A DNA stretch of 64,000 nt. Origin: Lytechinus pictus (lineage: Eukaryota > Echinodermata > Echinoidea > Temnopleuroida > Toxopneustidae). Positions 1-11,422 of this stretch are shown here, one piece after another. The translations under genes and the position numbers were made by a program. Every line of letters starts with the position of its first letter. The first letter of the stretch is position 1. The notes beneath the pieces are model-generated. The model was not told the origin of the DNA, made no database searches, and saw only the letters and a list, made by a program, of their open reading frames with translations. The stretch spans positions 18,265,501 through 18,329,500 of the forward strand of contig NC_087253.1 of assembly GCF_037042905.1 (NCBI RefSeq), read 5' to 3'.

Positions 1-837
1 TCAACAACCCAGGAACAATAATATTCCTTGGATACTCGCCAATACGAGGTACCAGTTGCTAAGTAACATGTTTCCGTAGCAACCAATGGTAAGATTATTG
101 ATGTGTGTAAATCATAGAGGTACTAATACTATGTAAAAACTTGCACAAATTAAACTACCCCAAAGCATGACATGGTTCATATTTTCCAAAGACGATGTCT
201 GTGAGTTCCATATTATTGGCATAATAATACTTGTTTCATGTTTAAAAAAAACTCACCTTAAAACCAATATTTCTCCATTTGGAAACCATAACTACTATGG
301 ATTAACCTAAACATGTATAAAAGAAAGACCATTGATTAAATTATTTGGTGTCTTTCATAGCAAAGGGTTCTTTGTTAATAGTAACCGTTACTATGTTATC
401 ATCGAGAATTAAAGTCAAGAAACCGTTGACATTCTGGAAATTTGTGGCTATTTATTTCCAAGGGGAGGGGGCTATGAATCTCTTTTAAAAACCTATCTAA
501 TACCTACAAATGCCCTTGGAAAGAATTTAAAAAAATCAACATTTAATAAGAGGTCACTCTATTAGAAGAACGGTTACAAGAGCTCACAAGGAGGTCATGG
601 GTGCTTACAACCTAAATATATGTAATTTTGGAGAGATGAAAGAATGGCCGCCGAGAATTGATTTATTCAACTATGTTTGAAATCATTTCAAACACCAAAT
701 GGGTGCTTAGATACCACTTTATCCCTTAATTGCCAATAGTAGTCGATCGCTTGAAAGCCAACACACCCTACCTTGGTTTACCCCCTCCCATCTTTAGCCT
801 GCAGGGCCTGCAATCATGAAGATCATATTAGTTATCC
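1..837. other. AT-rich DNA with no recognised gene
   Basis: I see no exon, RNA gene or clear repeat structure here. The stretch has frequent stops in all frames. It is probably intergenic. Confidence 0.5.
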
Positions 838-857
838 GTGCCGTTCCCGGACCTACG

Positions 858-1140
858 TGCTGGAGTTGATTTGGACCTAGCTGTCAGTACCGATTCCAGG
901 TGTTTTGACCTGGATCAATCCTGCAGCTCAGGGAACTTTCATGACGTGAAAGATCTTGCTAGAGTTTATTATGACCTGTCACTTCCGTTTAGGCATGTTG
1001 GCCTGTATCCTGCAGCTATGATTGAAGGGGATGATCTATCATGCATGACTCGATCCTGCAGAAGTTAATTTGGATCTGTCCGTTTTGTTTCAGGTGTTTT
1101 GATCTGGATCATACTGCAGCTCCATGATTTATGATCACGT
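858..1140. repeat. Degenerate direct repeat, about 200-bp spacing
   Basis: Two similar stretches lie about 200 bp apart (near 858-935 and 1060-1132). Both read roughly GTTRATTTGGAYCT, then AGGTGTTTTGAYCTGGATC, then a CTGCAGCT block. This is a degenerate tandem duplication. The small open frame over it has no recognisable protein features. A short AAT microsatellite follows at about 1163-1198. Confidence 0.45.
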
Positions 1141-1199
1141 GATAGGTCTCGCAAGATTTGATTAATAATAATAAAAAAATAATAATAATAATAATAATA

Positions 1200-2740
1200 G
1201 TTCCGAAGTCGTTATTACGCCGACTTTAGCACGGCTCCCTTGCAGTGGCGTAACAGGCACCATGGGGGGCAGTTTGCCCTCCCCCCCCCCCAATGGCGGA
1301 TTTCACCGGGAAAATTAAAAAAAAAACGGGAAAAAGATAAAAGAGAGAAAGGGAAAGAAAGAAAGAAAATTAATGGAAGGAAATCGGAAGAGGAAGGAAA
1401 GAAGAACATGTGAGGGAGTACAAAATATCCTGAAATACAAATACATTAGCATGATTATCGTAAGATACAAATACAATCAAAATAATATGACACAATGACA
1501 CGGGCAAGAATGGCGGGAAAATGGGAGAAAGAGGCAAAAAGAAACGGGAAATGAAGGTAGAGCCGAAAGCTAAATTGGAAAATCGGAATATGAAGAAAAG
1601 GAACAACAATTTTATGCAATAATGGTCGCAATCAGGACAAAAAAATCCTTAGCCAAGGGTTCTCCAAGAGCTAGTTATATCCCCCTATATTATGTCCAAA
1701 CCTATAGGTAAAGCTTTACGCTGGCTAGATTTACCGTAAAAAACCTCTTGTTTACTTTTGCTAAATTTCCAAAGCTACTATCACATAATTAGAATTTAAT
1801 TTCAAAGTTATTTAAAAAAGGTAAACATTTTCTGGCTCACTCGCTCGATGGCGACTTTACCTCAAAATATTTTGTTTATTATCCGCAACTGCGTTGAAGT
1901 TAATACGTGTCGTGTTTGTACCCGCGAGTTGATAAAAAAGTGGCCATCTGCAATGTTTAAACATATCACGAGGTTCCGAGGGCTCCGCCCCAGCCCAGTG
2001 GTGGCACCAAGGGGGGAAGGCACGGGGGCATTTGCCCCCAGTGTGTTGCCACCCCTCCCCTTGCTCCCCCGAAATTTTGAAAAATAAAAATGTGCCTTGT
2101 CATTTGCATTCTACTAAAGCTACAAAGTACTCCAAAACAGCTTTTCGTTCTTTAAATTTTGAACATTTTCTCATCCATTCACTGTTAGCTCCCAACAATT
2201 TTGTCACTAACATAAATCATTGAGGTCATTATATAAAATTCCAAATTTCGCTCGCGCTACGCGCTCACAGTATAACTGTTGTCTAAAATAAGTAAATTAT
2301 CTGTTCACATGGGGCTTAAGAAGCCAATGTTCAAGTCAATATGCTTCTCGCAATTGGAGTTTTCATTATTCGTTTTAGCTAGATCCTGCGTATTCATAAC
2401 TTTCATAAATAGATAATTGTCAGCTCGTAGCGCTTGTTCAATTAGATGGCCATCCAGTTCATTATTACAAAATGTGCTTAGAACGTCCATTTATCATCTC
2501 AGGATATCAAAAATTATTATATAATTATCATTATTTATTTGGTGAGATATCATCTTCATGACCCAATGCAAACAGCTAGTCCTTAACAGGTCCCTTTTCA
2601 ATTCAGTAGGGTCTACGTTAAAAATATTAGGTTGTGCTTCTCGCTCGATTTTGTGAAATAGGCAAAATATTTGTGTGTTGCCCCTTAGATTCTCATGAAA
2701 AGGGTTTTTCTCGCTCACTTCGCTCGCTCAGGACTTATAT
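1200..2740. other. Repeat-derived DNA: purine-rich tract, poly-C runs, GCTCGC-type motifs
   Basis: About 1318-1400 and 1500-1590 are purine-rich. A CAGTGGCGTA motif followed by G and C runs (about 1243-1292) resembles the end of the TIR element at 13122-13384. Short blocks of TCGCTCGCTTCGCTC type occur near 1838, 2248 and 2710. I see no gene. Confidence 0.4.
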
Positions 2741-2749
2741 CAAGCAACC

Positions 2750-4590
2750 TTTTTATTCCAAGAAACCCATTAGAATTAAATCAAATATGAAAGCCACATG
2801 GGAGATTATTAATGATTTGATAGGCAAAAAAAAAAACATTACATAAAGATAATTTCACAGTTCATGATGTTGCAATAAATTCAGAAGATATAGCTGATAC
2901 CTTTGATTTATTTTATTGTTAACATAGGACCCTCATTGGCAAACTAACTTTACAGACCAAATCAAAATTATGCAAAGTTTCTTCCCACACCCATCAATTC
3001 TTTGTTATTCTTTAACCCCCAAATTTTCAGGAAATAATTGAAATAACAAAACATCTCAAATCTAGCAAATCCCAAGGGCATGATAGAATAAGCATTTTCC
3101 TTCTTTAAAAAAATCATACATTATATTGCATCTCCTTTGAGTCACATTTTTAATCTATCGATCAGCACAGGCCAAGTCCAGATTCCCTAAAAATTGCGAA
3201 GGTAAATCCTGTTTTTAAAAAAGACAATCCACATGAAATAACTAATTACAGGCCTATATCTATTCTTCCCAGCATATCCAAAATATTATGAAAAAAATAT
3301 TTACAGCAGACTTTACACGTTCCTAGATGCTTTTCATTTTCTAAATTCAAACCAATATGGATTCAGGAAAGGACATTCAACAGACCAGGCTTTAGTACAT
3401 TTATACGATAAGATTACAAATGCAATGGCAAATAAAGAACATATAATAGGAGTATTCATGGACCTATGCAAAACCTTTGATACTCTCGATCACCAAATTT
3501 TACTTTAAAAACTTGAAAATTATGGAGTTAAAGGAACTGCATTATCGTGGTTTGGGTGTTATTTATCTATTTATCAGATATTAAAAATATGTAATTCACA
3601 ATAATATTTCTTCTAACCTTCAATCAATAAAATGTTGAGTTCCACAAGGATCGATCTTGGGCCCCTTACTTTTCTTAATATAATGATTTGACTTATGTTA
3701 TCATTTGTATTATTTGGAGATGACACAAACATTTTTTGTTCACATAATAGTTTAGAAACTTTAGGAGATACAATTAATCGTGAATTGCCAAAACTATTTA
3801 TACAGTGTAAGTGTAATAAGCTTTCACTTAATATATATATAAAAAAAACTTTATTTATTTCAAACATACAACTTCACATATTGCTGGATTACCTTACAAT
3901 ATAATCATAGACAATACTCCTCTGAAAAGAAAAAAGGATACAAAATTTTTAGGTGTTACAATAGATGAAAATTTAGATAGGAACGAACACATACGTTGCA
4001 TATCCACTAGTATCTCGAGAAACGTCGGTGTACTTTACAAAATGAAAAACATTATTCCACAAACTACCCTTGTCACACTATGCCATTCATTAATTTTGCC
4101 TCATGAATTATATCGTACTGCAATATAGTTTGGGCAACCTGTGCAAAAACTAAAATTAAAACTATATATTTATTACAGAAAAAAGCTATTCGAATTTGTA
4201 CTGATTCGCAGTATTTCGCGCACACAAAACCATTATTCCATAAACTAAAGACTCTTAGACTAACAGTATTTGACATAAATTCACTTCAGAGTTTACTACT
4301 GATGTTCAAGTACGTATAAATAACATGCTTCCACCTTCATTCCACAATGTTTATACAATAAACACATCTATTCATTCATGCCCTACACGGAACTCTTCAA
4401 ATTTTCACTTAATCAACCCCAAATTTCTTATTGCACACAGATCCATAAGACACCGCGGTCCCGGTCCATGGAACTCTCTACCAGAGTCTATCAAAAAAAT
4501 GTTCATCTCTTAATGTTAAATCCATGTTATTATCAGAATAATTTAAGTAAGTTTTTTCTGTGTCAGTATTTCAATTGATCATTAAATCAC
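2750..4590 (+). pseudogene. Decayed non-LTR (LINE) retrotransposon reverse transcriptase
   Basis: Translating across frames gives recognisable pieces of a LINE reverse transcriptase in the correct order. There is a pre-RT region, then NYRPIS (3243-3260), then QYGFRKGHSTDQAL (about 3354-3395), then a copy of the FxDLxKAFDTLDH block in which Ala is Cys (about 3460-3492). VPQGSILGPL (about 3640-3668) follows, then the catalytic block as FGDDT (3713-3727), and C-terminal pieces including RHRGPGPWNSLP (about 4447-4483). Many stops and frameshifts interrupt it, so it is a dead copy. The motif style fits the Jockey/CR1/L2 group, but I cannot assign a clade. The 3' side runs into ATC-type simple repeat. 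Confidence 0.8.
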
Positions 4591-4617
4591 CATTCCTGTG
4601 ATTTAATCATCAACAAT

Positions 4618-4730
4618 ACTCTATAACCATCATCATCATCATCTCCATCATGACCTTCATTTTGACCATTATCACCATTATCATCATTTTTATCATCTCC
4701 ATCTTCATCATTATAAAATTATGAAAAAAA
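4618..4730. repeat. CAT/ATC simple repeat
   Basis: Irregular CATCATCATC and TTATCACCATTATCATC runs. They lie just 3' of the LINE relic and may be its degenerate tail. Confidence 0.6.
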
Positions 4731-4837
4731 TAAAAGTTCCATTTTATTCCGGCGTTGTCATTTTTTTCAAGCAATCTGCTTGTGATGACAATCCTTCTCC
4801 TGTAAACTGCAAATGTTATATACATGTATATATATAT

Positions 4838-5241
4838 GAAGAGTTTAGTTGCAAAAGGGGTTAGGTCCATTTGGACTATTCCGAGAATAACCATGTTTTT
4901 TATTCTCACTTACTGCAATATTCTTATGAGAAACTCAATTGTCATGATGTACTACCCTATCATGTGAACATAAAATTGGGTATAAAAGAAATCTACCTGT
5001 CTTCAATTTTTTTTTTTAATTAAAATTGTGGACCTAACCCCTTTTGCAAGTAAACTGAAATGAATCCAATCTCTTTTGATTAAAAAAGTGATTTTTCTTT
5101 GCCACTTTCATTCACGTTTTCATTTGAATTTCAAATCGTCTTTGGAATCATCAGATTGCCTAAAAATTTAGAGGTTTAGAGACAGAAAACAATAAAATTT
5201 ATGAAAAATGGACCTAACCCCTTTTGACAAATGAGTTCTTC
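4838..5241. mobile_element. Small TIR element, unit 1 of a tandem pair
   Basis: The left end reads GAAGAGTTTAGTTGCAAAAG and continues GGGTTAGGTCC. The right end (5210-5241) is its near reverse complement, ending TTTGACAAATGAGTTCTTC. A further copy of the terminal motif lies inside, at 5028-5062, in the right-end orientation. No open frame fits a transposase. The outer flank is TA repeat, which would suit insertion at TA. It looks like a MITE. Confidence 0.65.
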
Positions 5242-5242
5242 A

Positions 5243-5624
5243 GAAGAGTTTGGTTGCAATAGGGGTTAGTTCTACTCCATGAAAATCATTTTTTTTTTAT
5301 TCTCCCATATTGCAATATTCTTATGCGAAACTGAATTGTCATGGTACCCTACCACGAGAACATAAAATTGGGTATAAGAGAAATCTACCTGTCTTCATAT
5401 TTTTTAAGATAATCTTTTCCAAAAAAATATGTGTGGACCTAACCCCTTTTGCAACTAAACTGAAATGGACCTAACCCCTTTTGAAAAAAAAAAAATTTTC
5501 TTTGCCATTTTAGTTCACTTTGTAATAGGAATTTCAACTTTTCTTTGGTGTCATCTTATAGAGCTACTAAAAAATCAAATTTGATGAAAAATGGACCTAA
5601 TCCCTTTTGCAAGTGAGCTCTTTA
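5243..5624. mobile_element. Small TIR element, unit 2 of a tandem pair
   Basis: This is a diverged copy of 4838-5241 in the same orientation, directly adjacent to it. It starts GAAGAGTTTGGTTGCAATAG and ends CCCTTTTGCAAGTGAGCTC. It also has the internal GGACCTAACCCC motif, here doubled at 5434-5485. It ends in TA-rich sequence. Confidence 0.65.
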
Positions 5625-5640
5625 CATATATATATATAGT

Positions 5641-5730
5641 ATAGTATAGTAGTAGGGTGGAGCGAGTTGCTTAGATTTTAGCCGTACAACTAAAATCCAA
5701 GCAACTCGCTCCACCCTATTACTATACTAC
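5641..5730. repeat. Hairpin: 41-bp inverted repeat with 8-nt loop
   Basis: The left arm is 5641-5681 and the right arm 5690-5730. They are complementary at 38 of 41 positions around the loop CCGTACAA. The arm core is GGGTGGAGCGAGTTGCTT. It sits just after the tandem TIR pair. It is probably a foldback element; an expressed hairpin RNA is possible but unsupported. Confidence 0.75.
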
Positions 5731-5731
5731 A

Positions 5732-6339
5732 TGAAGCTCCTATATGTACATGTAGTTGAGCACTTTTAAGTAACTGCAGTTTCGTATAGTCATTATATAT
5801 ATATATATATATTTGTAGTAGATCATATTTGTTTAAGATGACTTTTTTATTATACAAAAATCACTTACCGATATATTATGTTAGTTACGCAATAAAAATT
5901 GTTTTGTCTACGAATGTTATGAATGCAGAAGAAAACCATAAATCAAATCAAATCAAACTTTTTGCTGCGCGCGCCCCTCTTTTTTGTACTTATCACGCAT
6001 TGAGCTCTGCCCTACAATGTTCGGGCACAATCATAAAAAAATCCTGTACACCTGTACAAACCATGATATGACCGTGAAATTTTTGCACTTGCCCCCCCCC
6101 CCCCCCCCCCGGCCACCGACCCCTGTAACGCGCCTGTGCCGAAAGCTGGATCCGCCCCCTGGCTTTGGAACCCATAAATATCCCCAAGGTTACCACTCCA
6201 ATCCATCTTTTGTCAGAGCAATGACATACGGTCACAATCATTCAAAAATAAGGTGAGACAACATTCGCGGATATATACATATTGTACGATATCGATAAAC
6301 TTAATGCGCCTTGGCCTGCACTTTTGCTCTAAAAAAATT
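5732..6339. other. Non-coding DNA with a LINE-like tail and a poly-C tract
   Basis: TA repeats (about 5793-5812) are followed by a sequence ending in ATCAAATCAAATCAAA (about 5941-5957), a typical LINE 3' tail. A run of about 18 C lies near 6092-6110. I see no gene apart from the exon starting at 6340. Confidence 0.4.
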
Positions 6340-6456
6340 ATGTCCGGGTTATCTTTGTCTAAAAGAAGCGACTGTGTCAAGACTTTCAACGATCCCGTGA
6401 GAGCAGCTTACGATGTCGTCGCGGAAAGTTTCTACCATGAAACTCAAAACCAGAAG
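6340..6456 (+). CDS. Extra ACCS-type first coding exon (alternative or orphan)
   Basis: This 39-codon open exon (the frame is open from 6253) encodes a peptide that aligns without gaps to the first exon of the ACCS-like gene at 14129-14230. Over 33 positions, 17 are identical, including RSDCV, DPVR and YHET. It ends at a good donor (AAG then GTAAGA) in phase 0, the same phase as the downstream exon. Two readings fit: an alternative first exon of the same gene, spliced about 9.9 kb to exon 2, or the only surviving exon of an upstream tandem paralogue. No further ACCS exon is visible between it and 14129. An upstream start near 6253 would add 29 residues. The start at 6340 matches the downstream exon better. 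Confidence 0.65.
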
Positions 6457-7328
6457 GTAAGATCTCGAGAATTTGTCATTGATCACTAGTAGAGTAATCA
6501 GCCCCCCAAAAAAAAATGAGGCGACCAGACATGGAGTATATACTGGTATAAAATTTTAATAACTTTGGACCTTTTTAAACAAAAATCAAATTTTGTAATA
6601 GATTTTTTACATAATATTAAGAAAAGAATGATTATCATATGTCACCTTTCCCTTTCCTTTTCCCATTTTTTCTTGGTTGTGAAAATTTGGGGGGTTCATG
6701 GCTCCCTCATCCCCTAAAAATATATATATAATGATTGCATGTATATCCAGTATATTGTGTAAGATTGAGTGTTATCTCTTATTCATTACCATATGTTGTC
6801 ATTTCAATACTCCCCCCTGCAGTCCCCCCCCCCCCTTCTCTCTCTCTCTTTCTCTCTCTCCCCCCATCTCCCTCTCCTCTACCATATTTTCTTTATGTAG
6901 ATATAGGGTCCCTAAAAATCGAAGCCATTTGGTCACCACCACTTTGCAAAGCACAAGATGAAGGGATCATTCCTCTTCTTTATTACTTAATTTACAAAAA
7001 AAATCCCACTGCGCCCCCCCCCCCCCCCGCTGTACCGTCCATGCCTGTCTGTGAATGTCAGATGTGAACACAAACGTGATATTTGCATGGCAGGTTTGTG
7101 AAAATGTTCAAAAAGTATAGGGTATATATAGATAGGCCTTACCCAGAAAATATTTGCATATAATAGAACAATCATAGCCGCAGTACGGTTTTGAAAATGG
7201 AGGGGGGGGGTTGAGCAAGCAAAAAATCACAATCACATGGTCATTTTTCACGTTTTTGTGCACAGTTTTAGGGGAGAAAAGTGGGGGCTGTAGCCCCCCC
7301 CCCCCCCGTGAATGATGAGTGACCACAG
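6457..7328. other. Non-coding DNA with poly-C and CT-rich tracts
   Basis: CT-rich simple repeat (about 6820-6895) and several runs of 10 or more C or G (near 7013, 7201 and 7297) are typical of this genome's repeat ends. If the exon at 6340 is used, this is the start of its intron. No gene is seen. Confidence 0.4.
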
Positions 7329-7924
7329 TAATACCGTCATAAAATTATTGAAAATCTTTACGTTGCACCCGAAACAGTATCACCGAAAATGCCTTCTTAA
7401 AATATGTTCCTATATTAGGGAGTTTCTCTATCTAATGTATATAAAAAATCACAATCAAGAAGTTTTTTTAAAATGTGATCACCTCAATGGGCGGTTCGGG
7501 ATTTTAAAAAAAGGAGGGGCACTTGAAAAAAAAATTACCAAGCAAAAAAAAAGATGTTTTAAAACATCACTTCCTACAGGAAGTGTTTTCCCGTTAAAAT
7601 AAAAAGGTCCCCAAATAATGAGGAAGGACAAGCCCCTAATGCCCATCCTCGCCCTCCCTAGATCCGCCCCCTGGTCACCTTTGGGGGTGAGAAAGAGGAG
7701 GGGTGAGATACCCCCCCCCCCCCCAGCATTTTTATTTCAATATTGATGGGCCCTATAAAGTAAACTAAGGGTATTTCAAAATCACAAGACACGGCAATCT
7801 GGGTTTTTTTTCGAACTATTTCTTCTCCTTCCCTTTCTTCATGAAAAAATGTAAATATAGGGCCTACGCTCTCCCCCAATAGCGTAAAGACCCCCAGAAT
7901 TTGATGGGGCCAGACATAGCTTAT

Positions 7925-8055
7925 GGGGCAAAATGTCATAACTTTCTTATTTTACATCCGATTTTGATGAAATTTTCAGTGTAATGCTCGTTGGATTTTT
8001 CTCTTTTTATTCAAATCAAAATTTTGTTGGGGTGGACTTGTCCTTTAATGCGATG
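7925..8055. mobile_element. Truncated copy of the AATTCCACCCC-type TIR element
   Basis: This matches the last 120 bp of the element at 10821-11422 and ends with the GGGGTGGA(C/A)TTGTCCTTTAAT terminus. The 5' part and about 330 bp upstream of it are missing compared with the second copy of the tandem duplication, so a deletion in this copy is the simplest reading. Confidence 0.6.
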
Positions 8056-8880
8056 TTTGCATGGCATGATTTCCACAGGACTAAGGTGGAGGAGCTTTAA
8101 TTGAGCATTGAAAAAAAAAACCAGACCAAGTTGACAATATTTGCATAAGATAAAACGATAAAATTAGCACATGGGTCACTGAAAAGTAGGCCTAATACGG
8201 CCATGGCGTTTGAAAATTATGTAAAGGGTCTTTATTATGCATGCAGTTGAGATCGTAATATCCAATGTCAGGCGCATGTTATGAGTTTCATCATGGAGCT
8301 ATTTTACACGGTCACACACTGGGAGCAACTTCACAGATGCAACTTTGGATCTTTCTGACCTAAAAAGGTTCAAAACTAAGTATACAAAACGTATACCTGT
8401 TAAATGTGTTGGCATATACACCCCCTCAAAAAATGTCCCATGACCCCCCCCCCCTCCAAAAAAAAAGAGAGAACAAAATGAGAATATAAAAGAAAATGAA
8501 ATTAAAATATGGATTCAATATACATTTCTGAATATCATTTCTAAATCTATCACAAAATTTAAGTTTTAATTTGAAACAGATAAAATATTTGCTCACTCGA
8601 TTTGCTTTCTCGCGACTTTTTAGATGTTTATCTCGATAAGCCAAGCAAGTTTTGCACCCTCAAAAATTTGGGGTTCGTTGCGCAACGGTGGTCCCAATCT
8701 GAAAAGGTGAAAAGTTCTACCACTCAGGTTGCTACCACTAAAGATCCAGAGAAGAACAGGGTTTGTTTAGAGTGTAGCCTATATCTATAATTTTATGATG
8801 CTAATGATTCTATTAACTTTGAATTGTGTTTAAATGGAATAGCCTATTGTTCTCTTGTCGCCTTTATTTCTGTAAGACAT

Positions 8881-8916
<36 letters not shown>

Positions 8917-8918
8917 AA
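8881..8918. repeat. TA microsatellite
   Basis: Alternating TA with one GTA interruption, within the first copy of the tandem duplication. Confidence 0.85.
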
Positions 8919-9626
8919 TATGAAAATAAAACGAAAGGAAACAAACCATGAAGATAATTAATAGACCCTGGTAAAATTGACAGCCGTTGCCACGGGGCGA
9001 AGGGGGGGGGGGCAGTAGTGACTTCTCATTATTTGATTCAAGGAATAAAAAAGGGGTGGGGTGATGAGGACCGAAGAGCATCCCCCTCTTTAATAAGTTT
9101 CCTTTTATTTGATTTTCTTTACTGCGCCATGAGCATCTTTTCATCACGGATACCGTTCATTGCAAATGTCGATCCTTTCACGTGTCAAGCCAGGCGAATC
9201 ATATTAGGCCTTTGGCCTAGGCTATATTTTAGACAGAAGATGTTTATATAAAATAAAACAAAATGAAATAAAATAAAAAATATAATATAATATAAAATGA
9301 AATGAAATGAAATAAAAAAGGTCATTTATCATTCAATAATTTATATAATATAATACCGTCATAAACTTATCGAAAATCTTTACGTTGCACCCGAAACATT
9401 ATCACCGAAAATGCCTTCTTAAAAGATTGTCCTATATTAGGGAGTTTCTCCATCTAATATATATAAAATCACAATCAAGAAGTTTTTAAAAAATGTAGAT
9501 CACCTCAAAGGGCGGTTCAGAATTTTGAAAAAAGGAGGGGCACTTGAAAAAAAATTACCAAGCAAAAAAAAACGATGTCTATAAAATCACTTTCTACAGG
9601 GAGTGTTTTCCCCATAAAATAAAGGG

Positions 9627-10106
9627 TTACACTTCGTATTTCCGAAGGTTCGTAATTCCGAACCACGTAAATTGCCTATACCTCGATGTTCGTTAATCCG
9701 AAAACGAAAAAGGGTTCGTTAATCCGAACATTTGTGGCGTTATTCCGACGGTTCGTTATTCCGAAGGTTCGATAATCCGAAAACAAAATAAGATTCGTTA
9801 TTCCGAAGGTTCGTTAATCCGAAAAAGAAATAAGGTTCGTTGTTCCGAAGGTGCTTTAATCCGAAAACAAAATAAGGTTCGATGTTCCGAACGTTCGTAA
9901 TTTCGTAACGAACCTTATTTTGTTTTCGGATTAACGAATCTTCGGAATTACGAACCTCAAATCGATTTCGGACTAACGAACCTTTGGAATTACGAACCTT
10001 ATTTCGTTTTCGTATTAACGATCCTTCGGAATTACGAACCTTCGGAATTACGAACCTTCGGAAATACGAACCTTCGGAATAACCGAACCTTCGGAATTAC
10101 GAATGT
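9627..10106. repeat. Palindromic array of TTCGTTAATCCGAA-type repeats
   Basis: The first half is made of short variable units such as GGTTCGTTAATCCGAAAA. The second half (from about 9905) carries the reverse complement, such as TTTTCGGATTAACGAACC. The turn is near GTTCGTAATTTCGTAACGAAC's centre (about 9894-9913). The whole block could fold into one long hairpin. The first copy of the tandem duplication lacks it, and the junction is flanked by AAAATAAA on both sides, so it behaves as an insertion of about 480 bp. Confidence 0.8.
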
Positions 10107-10639
10107 ATGCGAAAATAAAGAGGTCCCCAAATATGGAAGCGCGAGCCCCTAATGCCCATCCTCGCCTTCCCTGATGGATCCGCCTCTGATCACCTTCAGG
10201 GATGGCTCTGTGAGTAGGGGTGACGCGCACATTTTCTTTGGAGGGGGGATGAGAATGAGGAGGGGCGAGATACCCCCCCCCCACCCCCTGCATTTTTATT
10301 TTAATAATGATAGGCCCTATAAAGTAAACTAAGGGTATTTCAAAATCACAAGACACGGCAATCTGGGTTTTTTTTTCGAACTATTTCTTCTCCTTCCCTT
10401 TCTTCATGAAAAATGTAAATATAGGGCCTATATGCTCTCCCCCAATAGCGTAAAGACCCCCAGAATTTGAGGGGCCAGACATAGCTTATGGGGCAAAATC
10501 TCTATTTAAAAAAACTGCGAACGAGCAAAACGAGCGACCAATAATGTTGACCTAGACAGAGATTGGCACAATCATTCCGAAAATAATTTCATATTTATTT
10601 AAACCCTTACCTTTACCGTTCTTTGTTTTTCTTTTTTTT

Positions 10640-10690
10640 CTTGGTCCTGTTTTTTTTTTTTTTTTTTTTTTTTTTTTTGGGGGGGGGGTG
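10640..10690. repeat. Poly-T then poly-G tract
   Basis: A run of about 28 T directly followed by about 9 G, near 10650-10688. Low-complexity sequence that opens a spurious reading frame. Confidence 0.8.
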
Positions 10691-10820
10691 GGGGCCATGG
10701 CCCCATTTCTGTAGGCCTATGCCCGTGCCCCTCCATGACTACCCCTTACAGTGCCACCTGACCGCTTTTATAAATATATGTGACATCTATCATTATAATT
10801 TTGTGAGCAATGTCAACTCA

Positions 10821-11422
10821 TTTAAAGGTAAATTCCACCCCAGGAAAATGCTGACTTGAATAAATAAAGAAAACTCAAATTAGTATAGTGCTGAAAATTC
10901 CATCAAAATCGGATGCAAAACAAGAAAGTTACGACATTTTAAAGTTTCACATAATTTTTCACAAAACAGTGATATGCACAACTAGGTGAGTCCGTCGATG
11001 ATGTCCATCACTCACTCTTTCTTTTGTTTTTATTGTTTGAATTATACAATATTTTATTTTTTTATAGATTTGACAATAAGGACCAACTTGACTGAACCAT
11101 ATAGTATTAAACCATGCTAATTTCACATGTTCAGGGAGGAATTAGTCGTTGTATCACTTGACAATGAGGAGAAAATTTGAATATTTCATATTTCATTTAA
11201 TAAAATACAAAAGAAATAGTGAGTGGATGACGTCATAGTCTCCTCCTTTGCTTACCAGCCAGGATGTGCAAATAACTGTTTTGTGAAATTAAGTGAAACT
11301 TTGAAATGTCATAACTTTTTTATTTTACATCCGATTTTGATGAAATTTTCAGTGTTATGCTCGTTGGATATTTCTCTTTTTATTCAAATCAAAATTTTGT
11401 TGGGGTGGAATTGTCCTTTAAT
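10821..11422. mobile_element. TIR element, family 1 (ends AAAGGTAAATTCCACCCC)
   Basis: Terminal inverted repeats are TTTAAAGGTAAATTCCACCC at the left and the complement of ATTAAAGGACAATTCCACCC at the right. The interior contains the ATCAAAATCGGATG block that recurs in related elements at 32966-33590 and 57605-58206. There is no transposase frame, so it is a non-autonomous element. Confidence 0.7.

Larger units (their letters stand above)
7329..9350. repeat. Tandem duplication, first copy (about 2.0 kb)
   Basis: This block is repeated head to tail at 9351-13790. The start (TAATACCGTCATAAA) and the end (ATTCAATAATTTATATAATA) are shared by both copies, and the first copy's end abuts the second copy's start at 9350/9351. 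Homologous pieces in order are: 7329-7600 with 9351-9620, 7600-7925 with 10107-10500, 7925-8760 with 11305-12130, and 8930-9350 with 13072-13790. There is no convincing coding content. Confidence 0.85.

Noticed and set aside
838..1068. 76-codon open frame
   Set aside because: It lies over a degenerate direct repeat, with no domain and no splice context.
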